Shown here: piece after piece, positions 21,692-30,378 of the stretch
How the letters are laid out: each line of letters starts with the position of its first letter
Numbering within the stretch: the first letter of the stretch is position 1
NCBI GenBank assembly: GCA_024195585.1
Contig: SWBL01000470.1
Span: 1 to 30,378 of the forward strand
DNA: 30,378 nt
Source: Aureobasidium sp. EXF-3400
Lineage: Eukaryota; Ascomycota; Dothideomycetes; Dothideales; Saccotheciaceae
Direction of reading: 5' to 3'
Notes under the pieces: generated by a model
What the model was told of the DNA's origin: nothing
What the model saw: only the letters and a program-made list of their open reading frames with translations
The model's database searches: none
Made by a program: the position numbers and the translations under genes

Positions 21692-23412
21692 CTAGAAGCC
21701 ATCTGCCAACGACAGAGCGACTAGACACAGTAAGAACAAGCCCGATGCAACAAGGAACGGCAGTCCCATCCAGAACGCTCCGAGTTGAAGCCCATAATGG
21801 GATGTATGTGCAAACAACGGTCCACTACTAAGTACCCCTCCGTATGTTGCAACTGTTATGCCAGTGTACACGGCTCCAAAATCATCTGGAGGAATCAAGG
21901 CTGACACGAAACTCTTTGCTGTGACATTGAAAGAAGATCCTAGAGCAGCAAAGGTAGTACCAAGTATAACCAGAGCTGGAGAGGCTGCAAAGAAAATGGT
22001 CATGGATCCGATTAGAAGCAAAACACAGCTCATTTGGGCCAACCGCTTGTCTTTGGTTCGGGAAGTCGTGTGAGGGGCATACTTAGCAACCATCGTAGAT
22101 GCACCCGGGATTATGGTAGTAAGAACGATGAAGCTCATGGCTGCTCGTAGTGTGATCAACCAGGATGCCTAACAATAAGTCAGCAGACGGAGTTTTCCAA
22201 GCAATAGTGTCATGTCGAATGTGACGATAAATTTGAAAAGAAGCATTACCTGAGCAAATGTCCAACTGAACTTCTTGGCACTGTATTGCAAGAGCAGACC
22301 CATAGACTGTCCCCCCAAGCTTGAGGTGAGAAAGATCGAGGCAATCATGAAGGATGTTCCCGCACGAGTGAGCCACGAGGAGTTCTGCGCTATATGCCGG
22401 GATGGAAAAGATGAAAAACACTCGTCACTGGACCTGCGATCGAGCGTTTCCGAGACTCCGTCATTGCTGCATGAACTTCTTTCCCCAACGGCATTTTCTG
22501 TGTCGCCAGGTAGGAGTAAAATAGTGAGAAGCATGGTTAGGATCGTCAGAGCTGGCGCTATCATGAAGGGGATCCAGGCCCCGAACGACATCATATATGC
22601 GCTGGTTGGCACGGTCAAGGTCTCTGCAGCAAGCGCAGCAACATTCAAGAATGAGAAAGCCACGACCCTATCAGAAACCTAGGTCAGTATGACATGGGTT
22701 TTAAACCGCGTTGAAGAAGTCTAACCTATCTTTAGCAGAGGCTGATTGAGCAGCCATCACAAAGAGCAAGAGTGTGAACGTAGGAGGTCCACCACCGACA
22801 ATTTGCCATAGTCCTGAAAGCCATATGTACCGCAGTGATGTCTTATCGTCGTACCAACCTGCAAATGATAGTTAGTTCAGTTCAAAGTGAGTTCATGCTT
22901 TGATAGCGTACAGATCAAACGCACCCCGCTATCGCTTAGGAGACATCCAAGCATAGCTAAGAGGGTGACTCTCTTCCTGCCGACATGGTCTGCTAGGAGC
23001 CCGTACGGAAAGGCCAGCAGGATACCTGATAAAGGTGTCAGTCAACAATTGGTGCATGTCGGTCATGCAGATACGTGTCTGGTACCATTTCGAAGGTGTT
23101 CTTCCAACCATTGATCAACGCAACCTCTGTCTGGATAGGCTCTGTCTTGCACCTTGGATCCTCTGACGGATGCAATATACCCAGTGATGTCCCGTCATAG
23201 TACTTCTTGCAGACAATGGCCTCGAGGATCTGGAGCTGCGGAGTGACCGCAATCGCACTGCTGACTTCCAGCATAAATACAATGGCTGCGCTCGAGATGA
23301 TAACATGCGATGATCCCCACGTCTTTGTGGTTCTCTCCACCAGAAAGTCAGAACGCTCATCAGCTACGATCAGCGGCCTTGATTCAGCCAAATCGTCAAG
23401 TGTCCCAGCCAT
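21692..23412 (-). CDS. MFS transporter, first splice junction doubtful
   Basis: Five exons on the minus strand: 23412-23079, 23025-22912, 22858-22726, 22667-22250 and 22168-21692, about 491 residues. Introns 2-4 (53, 58 and 81 bp) are canonical GT-AG and restore the frame exactly. Intron 1 does not: the protein-supported junction would be CCAG|ACACGT...TCAG|GTATCC, with AC in place of GT. The family blocks are FMLEVSSAIAVTPQLQILE (span 1), YGLLADHVGRKRVTLL (the MFS motif A region), LICWYDDKTSLRYIWLSGLWQIVGGGP, VAFSFLNVAALAAET, and ASWLITLRAAMSFI (late spans), ending SLADGF. These match the large fungal 12-14-span MFS group often near secondary-metabolite genes. Substrate unknown. Either the gene uses a rare splice site or it has recently become a pseudogene. 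Divergent from the ABC pseudogene. Confidence 0.75.
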
Positions 23413-23799
23413 ACTGTAAAGACGATATGGTGTGAGACACAAGATATCTGCGGATGAACACCGTTCAGGTGGTTGTCGACGACGATGTGCTCAGGCGGAT
23501 TCGATGATATATGAAATAGTGTCACTGAAGAAGAGCCGATATCGACAATCTGCGGACAATTTACAGAGCAGTTTTGAGTAGCGAGAAGAAGGTCTTGGCT
23601 GACAGGCCAAGGCTGTAGATTGGGCTGGTGAAGGCTGGGCTCGATAACGGAAAGCCGCGCCGCAGAGCTTGGGCACGTAGCGTTTGAACACGCTATAGGC
23701 CCCGCCTCTTATCTAGACGCTTGCAGACTATGAGTTCCCGGTACAGGAATGCTCGTTGCTTGGCCTCGACCCCGACTTGACAAATCGTGGACATTCATC
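23413..23799. promoter_or_regulatory. Shared divergent promoter region
   Basis: 387 bp between the start codons of the MFS gene (minus) and the ABC pseudogene (plus). Both promoters must lie here. I see no clear TATA box or known operator. Head-to-head transporter pairs like this may be co-expressed, which is inference. Confidence 0.4.
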
Positions 23800-26457
23800 A
23801 TGGACTGCCCAACAGATGCGGACAATACTTTTGGCCCACCCATAATCACATCTTGTCGACCATTTGATTTCACGTGGCTGTTCGAAGATGCCATCTTCTG
23901 GTGTCTGCCTGCAGTAGCGCTCATACTTTGTTCAGTCTCAAGGTGGCGAGTTCTTTACAATCCTCCCAACCGACTTCTTCCGCGCACGCTCGCCTGGAGC
24001 AAGCTGGTCAGTCACGTTCTTCGAACCACTCCGAGTTGATCTTTCACTGATGCGATTCTTCCAGCTTGCACTCGCTGTTTTGCTAGCACTTAAAGCAATA
24101 TTTGTGGCCTTCCGGACTCGACAAATGAAGCTTCGTACCTCTTTTTTGGCTCCTGCTGGGGGACTTGACATAGTCGCGACTTTCATGACCATCCTCTTGA
24201 CACACCTGGAAGATGAGAAGTCTTTTGCATCTTCTACTGTCCTAATACTGTATTACTCTGCGTCAACTCTTTGTTTTCTGCCCATGTTACGGACGACATG
24301 GTTGCTCGAGGACAACGCCGTCTGCAGTCTGACATGGACATTCACATGGTTGTGACGCTGGTTGCTCTGGTGCTAGAGTCGTCCACACAGAGGTCCTCGA
24401 CGGCTCAAATTGATAAAGATGTCACCGATGTTACCAAAGAGCAGCTGACAAGCTTTTGGGGCCGCAATTTTTTCATCTATCTGCTGCCGTTCCTACGATT
24501 CGGTTACTCCAGTACCATCGGCATCTCGGATATGCCGGCCGTCGATAAGCCTCTCCGTAGCAAAGAAGCCTATGAACAACTCGTTCCAGATCTCTGCAGA
24601 TACGAGGGACGGTTTCGACTGCTGCGATCCATTCTATCTGCTTTCAGATGGAGTCTTGCCTCAGCGATCCTACCACGTCTGAGCCTTACAGGATTGTCTT
24701 TTCGCCAAGCTTTCCTCATGCCTGCAACCCTCAGACTGGTGAAAGATCAGAAAGAGAACAATATACGTTCCCACAAAGGTAGAATTATTGGAGCATACGT
24801 ACTTGTTTACTTCAGTATCGCGGTAAGTGGCTGCGACAAATGCTCGAGAATATTGATTGACTCTTACGTAGGCTTCGCGTTCGATGTACCGCCATCAAGC
24901 ATATCGTTTTGTCACCACCACTCGTGCTTGTCTTGTATATCTCGTGTATGATCACGCTCTCGCAGCAGACGATGGTCTTGAATCTGACTAACGAGCAATT
25001 ACTGCCATGGGGACCGACGTCGCACAAGCCATTCAAGGGCTCGGCGATATACATGAGATCTGGGCTTGCACCATCGAGATGGCCCTTGCTATCTGGCTAC
25101 TCACCAAGCAAGTCGCGGCTGCTAGCGCTGTTCCTGTCGTCATCTGCATAAGTACATCTGAGCACACAATCGGCATTTCAGATCGAATACCTACGTCTAC
25201 TAGTATCTCTACTGACTTGTGGTCTTTTGTCCAAAGCCTTGGGACCAGCTATAGCTGCTTGGAACGGAAAAGTACAGATCCGACTTTCTGCTACATCTCG
25301 TATGCTTGGGGTAATGAAAGCTGTCAAGTTACAAGGTTTAGGCGATGTCTTGTACAAGCGCATCACGGAAGTGAGGACGGAAGAACTCAAACCCTCCGAG
25401 CTGTTCCGACGTCTGATCGTCGGTGAAATATCTATCTGTATGTTGTCGAACACAGCGGGTCATGAGTTACAGCTAAGCCTCGAGCAGCTAATATCCCGGT
25501 CGAGTTTACACCGTTTGCCACTTTGACGATATACGCCATCAGCTCAAGTAGAAGCCAGACAGGTCGACTATCAATGGGGCAGGCTTCTACATCTCTAGCA
25601 CTCATCACTCGACTGACCGCTCCATTACTCAACTTCTGCCAGGCGTTCCCCTTTCTCCTCGAAGCTATCGCATACCTCAAAGTAGTCAACATGCTCGTGT
25701 CAGCTGACAGAGTGAGATAGGTTCGGTCAAGACATAGAATTGGTAGACATGACGCTTCCGACTCACATAATCACGTTCCTTCCGGGTGCATTCCACTCTG
25801 CAACTGTTTCGAGTCCTGTAGCTGATCAATCAATATAGGTTTCTGCTCATGCGCAGTTAAGTTGATCATTCTCTGCGTTCTAGGTCGATATCTTTCGATG
25901 TCGGTCCCAGTCATCAGTGCGATCCTATACTACATCCAAGCATACTACCTGCGAACGTCTCTCCAGAATCGCCTCTTGAGTATCGCGACCAGAGCGCCAT
26001 TATACAGCCATTTCCTGGAAAGAACAAATGGCGCATCTACCATTCGTGGTTTTGGCTGGCAAACTGCTTTCAGCAAGGCGCATGAAACAGTGCTTGACAA
26101 TTCTCAGAAGCCTTTCTATATGCTGCTCAGTATACAGCAATGGTTGACTTTGATGCTAGATCTTCTTGTCTGGGTGGTGGCTGTTGCGTTAGTTGCTACA
26201 ACGAATTTTCTCAAGGGCTCCGGCGCAGGATCTTTGGGTGTAGCCTTGAACATCGTCTTAACATTCAACTCGTCACTCACGGGTACTATACAGTCTTGGA
26301 CTAAACATGAGACCTCGATCGGCGCAGTGTCAAGGCTGCAAGCTTTTGTCGAGGAAACGCAGCAGGGGTCGAGCCGAGAAAATGTGGTATCCGTACATCA
26401 TAATTGGCTAACTCAAGGTCGTGTAAGCTTCAAGAATATGACCGCGGTATACCAGTA
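23800..26457 (+). pseudogene. ABCC-type ABC transporter pseudogene without NBDs
   Basis: The start DNTFGPPI...CRPFDFTWLFEDAI is typical of fungal ABCC (MRP-like) TMD0. Introns at 24007-24064 and 24823-24871 are canonical. LTSFWGRNFFIYLLPFLRFGY (linker L0), MGTDVAQAIQGLGDIHEIW, SKALGPAIAAWN and SMLG-type MLGVMKAVKLQGL (TMD1) follow in order. Lesions: a frame change near 24345, a TAA at 24989-24991, and a frame end at about 25720. At that point TMD1 is followed at once by FGQDIELVDMTLP, which belongs in the middle of TMD2, so all of NBD1 and the first part of TMD2 are missing. TMD2 then runs on (YYLRTSLQNRLL, ATRAPLYSHFLE, GASTIRGFGW) to RVSFKNMTAVYQ and stops just where NBD2 should begin. There is no Walker A or LSGGQ anywhere. 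A functional pump is excluded; a pure membrane remnant could still be transcribed. Confidence 0.85.
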
Positions 26458-26762
26458 GGCTTGCTCCCAGAGCCCAAACTCAGTTACAGGCCGTTTCCGA
26501 GACGTGAATGTTGGAGAATTGGAGAAATGGAGAAACAGGTATGTGACGTAAGGCAAGCTCTCCAACACCAAGCTATCCACGCAGGTACTTTTAAAGCAAT
26601 GCCCCTCGCTGCTGCTCACTTCGACAGCACACCGTCCACTCCTCACACAAGTCTCTAGACAATTCAGATTCGCTCTATCCCAAATCGTCAGTCTACATAC
26701 CCAGCAATTGTCCAATTACTATTGTCACTTGCAAAGGCTAACTTCCGCAGATAACCCACGAA
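26458..26762. other. Intergenic, RidA 5' flank
   Basis: About 300 bp that must hold the RidA promoter. A short direct repeat of TGGAGAA(A/T) occurs three times at about 26511-26538. The point where NBD2 of the ABC gene is lost lies at its left end. Nothing else is recognised. Confidence 0.4.
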
Positions 26763-27170
26763 ATGTCTTCGCTTCAGTACATTAACGAGAAGGGCGCTGG
26801 CCAGAGAAACAGTGACAACTTCCACTACTCGCAGTGTGTCGTCCTCGGTGACATTGTCAAATGCTCCGGCCAGGGCGGTTGGGACAATGAGGGCAACCTA
26901 GAGGCGGACGACTGGAAGCTTCAGATTGACAACGCTTTCGACAACGTCGACCGTGTTCTCCAGGCTGCCGGACTTCGTGGCTGGGAAGACGTTTACTCCC
27001 TCCGTAGCTACCAGGTCGACATCGCAAATCACTACGACTACCTTTTCCAGAAGCTGAAGGCCCGCATTCCCGATCACCGCCCTATCTGGACCGCTCTGAG
27101 CGTACCGAAGCTCGCATTCCCTCCCATGTCGGTTGAGCTCGAGGTTGAGGCAATCCGCAGCAAGCAGTAA
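26763..27170 (+). CDS. RidA/YjgF family protein
   Basis: A single-exon frame of 135 residues from ATG 26763, about the usual family length (about 130). It shows NFHYSQCVVLGDIVKCSGQGGWD near the start, NAFDNVDRVLQAAGL in the middle and IPDHRPIWTALSVPKLAFPPMSVELEVEA at the end. This is the pattern of the RidA/YER057c/UK114 family, in a subgroup lacking the classical Arg in the RTxV position: here PIWTALSVPKL takes that place. Family knowledge: RidA hydrolyses reactive imines such as 2-aminoacrylate made by PLP enzymes; fungal subgroup members also occur in tailored biosynthetic clusters. Without the arginine the deaminase activity is uncertain. The frame is clean and codon use looks normal, in contrast to the decayed genes around it. 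Confidence 0.88.
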   Translation: MSSLQYINEKGAGQRNSDNFHYSQCVVLGDIVKCSGQGGWDNEGNLEADDWKLQIDNAFDNVDRVLQAAGLRGWEDVYSLRSYQVDIANHYDYLFQKLKARIPDHRPIWTALSVPKLAFPPMSVELEVEAIRSKQ

Positions 27171-28116
27171 GCATAACGCCGAGCTTTGCAGAATCTCCTG
27201 GTTTCGGATTGTCAAGAATTTTAATCAAGTCCACAAAAGTTGAGAGATGATGTTCTCATGCATGGACGTCGACGTTCTGCTGTATAAGACCTGTAAATAG
27301 AAACAACGCGGGATCAGTTTATGTTTCTATGTGTACTGCTCTTTTGTATGATTTTCTGCTGTGCATAAGCTTCTATCCTCAACGGTACCACTATTGAGCG
27401 TAAAGAGGCACTTCTTTTATAAAATATTTTAGGGCTATAAAATCTGAGCGGAGAGTACTCGGCGTCGGTGATCATCGAGATGAGAACACGTGTAGTGGTG
27501 AAGACTTTTGTAAAGATTGAGCATTGACTCTTCCGAGTAGATCATGTATGCCGCCCACGACTTATTGATAGCTACAAATTCTGAATCTGAGTAGTCTGAC
27601 TCTTCACAATTCCCTATTTTACACGATGAATCACCATGTTGCTCTTTAAGGACGGTTCGCGCGTCTGCGAGATTGGATGACACAGAAGCCCAACACTCCA
27701 AACCGGACATCGCTTGCGTGATAGCATCCTTCCTATCATCAGAAGGTTTCACTACTGGACTCCCTCTCCCAGGTAAAGCCCAGAGCTAGGCGAGTTTTGG
27801 AGAAATCACTGCAACGACCTCCTCCAAATGACAAAGAATATTGTAATCTGGGGAGCTGAGATATTATCCTCTGTACCTAAGCGCACAATTTGCAGAAACA
27901 AATAGCGATAGTGATACTACTGCTCCAATCACGCTTCTGAGCTAGGAAATCCTAATTCCTCATGATAAGGACGACGGCGAAGTGATTGAAATACGCGCAA
28001 CGCTTATCTGGTCTGCTATGTCGTCTAAACCTGGTCCATATCTGAGTCGTAGATAAAGCACTGGAGATTCACCTGATTCCATCAACTCATCACTCATCAC
28101 TCATATCTAAATCCCA
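27171..28116. other. Intergenic with possible gene remnant
   Basis: About 950 bp between RidA and the sugar-transporter pseudogene. It contains an AT-rich RidA 3' region (around 27300-27440) and a minus-strand coding-like frame (27435-27752, listed separately). A CATCACT direct repeat sits just before the pseudogene start (about 28084-28100). Confidence 0.4.
27435..27752 (-). other. Possible C-terminal gene remnant, unknown
   Basis: A minus-strand open frame of about 105 codons without an ATG at its start. Its composition is protein-like: AMSGLECWASVSSNLADART, then an acidic stretch (CEESDYSDSEF), then INKSWAAYMIYSEESMLNLYKSLHHY and HLDDHRRRVLSA at the end. Upstream, other frames also look partly coding, so this could be the last exon of a decayed gene. 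It loosely recalls C-terminal regions of fungal Zn2Cys6 regulators, but there is no motif I can name. Chance is possible. Confidence 0.25.
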
Positions 28117-29381
28117 ATGTCGACGAGCTCAAACATGGGTGCACCTAAAGCGAGTAGCGCACAACTTCGCGCAGTCGGCCATGATCTAGCAGCAGTTCTT
28201 CCAGATGATCCGCAACCATGGTACAAGAAGCCTCATCTTTTCAAGCTCAACCTTTGCATCGTATAGCTTATGCTGTTTGGTTTGTTTTCCTTGTCCGAGG
28301 AATCGAAGTCTGTGTACTGATTCTTCACAGCTTCTGCAAACGGCTACGACGGGATCATGATGAACAGTCTCCAGGTTTTGCCCCAATGGGCAGAGTTTAT
28401 GGACTCGCCGGCAGGTGCATGACTTGGTTTCATCAACACCATCCACTGCGTAGCAGTGGGTTTGATGTCTCCAGTCGCCGGCTGGGCAACAAACAGGTAT
28501 GGCCGTAAGATCTCCGTGTACATCTGTTGTATTTTCGTGTTTGGTGCATCGGCTTTACAGACTGCTGCACCAAATCAAGCCGCCTTTGTCGTCGCTCGAT
28601 CCATTCTGGGTTTCGCCACAGCTTGCTTCGGCAACTAAGCTCCTCTTCTGATCACAGAGATCGCCTACCCCACCTATCGAGGAGTCCTTACTGCAGTGTA
28701 CAATGCCTTCTTCTATGTGAGAGCGGTCATCGCAGCCTGGGCTGCGTTTGGAACCCGCAATATGCACAGCTCCTGGGCATGGAGAATTCCTTCTGTACTC
28801 TAGGCTGCCTGCCCTTTGATTAGTATGATAGGCCTCATCCCCTGCTGGGAAAGTCCGAGATGGCTGGTCTTAGTCGGCAGGACAGATGAAGCCCGTCGGA
28901 TCCTCGCTGCCATGCATGCGAGAGTCGACGAGTCATCTCCCCTTGTACTTCATGAGATCAACGAGATAGAGATAGCAACTGCGCACGAGACTAGTGCTAA
29001 GGCAAGTGCTGGATATATTGACATGCTGAAAACCAAGGGCAATCGCCGGAGACTTTGAATCACCCTCAGTTTGGCGTTTGGACCGGCAACGGTGCGGTGT
29101 CCTACTTTCTCTCCCTGGATCTGAACACTGTCGGTATCACCAGTACCACAGATCAGACTCTGATATCCGCTTGCTTACAGATCTGGAAATTGATCTTCTC
29201 TGTCGCTGCCGCCCTTCTGGTCGATAGGGTCGGACGAAGGGCTTTGTTCATCTCTTCGTTCGTCATAATGTTTGTCAGCTATGTTGTCATCACCGGGCCC
29301 TCTGGCTCCTTCTCTCAGTCGCACTTATCTGGTACTGGTATGGCAGTCATTCCGTTCCTCTTCATCTTCTTCGGGTTTTAG
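28117..29381 (+). pseudogene. MFS sugar-transporter pseudogene
   Basis: It starts at ATG 28117 with an N-terminus ending DDPQPWYKKPHLFKLNL. An intron at 28280-28330 (GTTTGT...ACAG) restores the frame to ASANGYDGIMMNSLQ (span 1). Then come GLMSPVAGWATNRYGRK, ARSILGFATACFG, LLITEIAYPTYRG and PCWESPRWLV, and in another frame NTVGITSTTDQTLISACLQIW with LLVDRVGRRALF. This is the hallmark order of lactose/hexose permease-type fungal sugar transporters. Lesions: in-frame stops TAG 28264, TGA 28420, TAA 28636, TAG 28801 and TGA 29056, all in one frame. A deletion/frameshift follows at about 29070-29090, where the VFGQWSGNG-type block should be, and a TAG at 29379 truncates what is left. Spans 9-12 are missing or unrecognisable. 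Clearly non-functional. Confidence 0.88.
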
Positions 29382-29814
29382 GGAGCGAGACATGCGATGT
29401 ATGTGACTACAAGCGCACGCACCAAAAGCTTCAGAGACGATAAGCAGATTTTTGGCCTCGATAGCTGCAGCTGGTCCATGTATTGAACCCGGGGAGTCAC
29501 GGGTCAACATGCGACGCCACCCCATGTTTCTTCTCCCTGAGCGATAAGGTCTTGGAGATCGCATGCCAAGATCATTTGTTGGAGAATGAGTGTTTCTCAG
29601 CTGTCTTGTATGCGATCATGTAGACTGTTGATCAGGTGTCAGAGATAATGGTGTTCTTAGGATGCGACTCTCTTATGGTTGAAGTAGACACCAGTTTAGT
29701 CATAACTGCTTCGACTCAACGTAGCAGTCGGTTGTACGACAATCTCCAAATCTCCAAATCTCCAAATCTCCAAAATCTCTAGAATCTCAAATCTGTAGCT
29801 CCGCTTCGACCACG
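29382..29814. other. Spacer between pseudogene and AT-rich block
   Basis: About 430 bp with no recognised gene. It may contain decayed 3' sequence of the sugar-transporter pseudogene at its left end and holds a small 8-bp tandem repeat at 29741-29773. Confidence 0.4.
29741..29773. repeat. 8-bp tandem repeat AATCTCCA
   Basis: Four consecutive AATCTCCA units followed by two diverged relatives (AAATCTCT, AGAATCTC). It lies about 40 bp before the AT-rich block begins. Confidence 0.8.
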
Positions 29815-30235
29815 CATAACTTACTCTAATTCCTTAGTATACTAAGAGACATTGATTTACACTTTAGGATAACTTATACTAACTTATTATTAATATTATA
29901 TTAATATAGCTTATAGCTCTTACTTAGTAGTAATATTTATTATAATATCTATAATACATTATTTAATAGATACTACTTAAAGCATTTTATAAGATACTAT
30001 ACTCTACCTAATAATATATAGTATAGATAGTATATTCTCTAAAAAATCGATAATATAGGTCTCTAAACTTTTATATTACTAAGGCTTATCCTAATCTCTA
30101 AGTTAATGCTTATACTTAATAAAGTATAAAACCTTATAATAATAGATTATATTAAAGCCTAATATTAGATCTATTAAAGCTAATAGATAGCTTTTAAAAA
30201 TGTATAGTAGTTATATAGTAAATTAAAAAAGACTG
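29815..30235. repeat. Extremely AT-rich block, RIP-like
   Basis: About 420 bp made almost wholly of A and T with abundant TA and AT dinucleotides (TATAATAATAG, TTAATATTATATTAATA) and almost no CpG. The change is sharp on both sides. In ascomycetes such blocks are the usual remains of transposons hit by repeat-induced point mutation. No element type can be named because nothing coding survives. RIP is inference from composition. Confidence 0.6.
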
Positions 30236-30302
30236 GTTAAACTATACGTTATATGTCGCGCACGGATTCGGCGTTATACGTATATGTCACGGTTGGCTGT
30301 CT

Positions 30303-30372
30303 GGTCACACCTGACCATGACCCCTGGCCGCCAGGGTGACCCTGACCTTGGCCGGCCGCTTGCCAAGCGGCC
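30303..30372. repeat. GC-rich cluster of short inverted repeats
   Basis: Three near-perfect palindromes sit in 70 bp: GGTCA-CACC-TGACC (30303-30316), CCCTGGC-C-GCCAGGG (30322-30336) and GGCCGCTTG-C-CAAGCGGCC (30354-30372). The sequence continues to the window edge, so the full element is not visible. It may be the terminal part of a transposon next to the AT-rich block. Confidence 0.65.
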
Positions 30373-30378
30373 GTGCGG

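Overview
The window looks like nuclear DNA of a filamentous ascomycete, most likely a dothideomycete. The genes are spaced on both strands and carry short introns of about 50-80 bp with GT...CTGAC/CTAAC...AG signals. Typical fungal families are present: a secreted pepsin-like protease, an ENA-type sodium P-ATPase, MFS and ABC transporters, and a Kex2-processed Ser/Thr-rich secreted protein. The right edge holds an AT-rich block of the kind left by repeat-induced point mutation. The order assignment is inference; there is no rRNA or marker gene here.

Left part (1-11 kb). A gene-poor first 1.7 kb is followed by a four-span membrane glycoprotein of unknown function (1734-3623), a secreted A1 aspartic protease with two introns (4322-5655), and a pyridoxamine-phosphate-oxidase-like flavoprotein (5918-6592). 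The last of these faces a PrpF-family isomerase with a possible mitochondrial leader (7091-8260, minus). A second multi-span membrane protein of unknown function follows (8949-10472, minus).

Middle (11-20 kb). A 16-bp minisatellite lies upstream of a secreted protein of about 1141 residues (11980-15510, three exons). This protein resembles the fungal DUF7029/DUF7223 family. It has an internal Kex2-type site, a Ser/Thr-rich linker with an exact-length 54-bp duplication, and a separate C-terminal domain. An ENA-type Na+/K+-efflux P-type ATPase (16286-19522, minus) follows. All its catalytic motifs are present, but the first splice junction is awkward.

Right part (20-30.4 kb). This is a region of decaying transporters: a sugar-transporter relic (20778-21063), an almost intact MFS transporter whose first intron has no good in-frame donor (21692-23412, minus), an ABCC-type ABC transporter pseudogene that has lost both nucleotide-binding domains (23800-26457), and a sugar-transporter pseudogene with five in-frame stops and a frameshift (28117-29381). 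A healthy-looking RidA-family gene (26763-27170) sits among them. The window ends in about 420 bp of extremely AT-rich DNA that switches abruptly to GC-rich, palindrome-rich sequence, probably the edge of a mutated repeat or transposon.

I found no convincing new defence, toxin or biosynthetic system. The strongest second-look items are the large secreted protein, the two non-standard splice junctions, the ABC transporter reduced to membrane domains, and the AT/GC boundary at the right end. No tRNA, rRNA or CRISPR was recognised.
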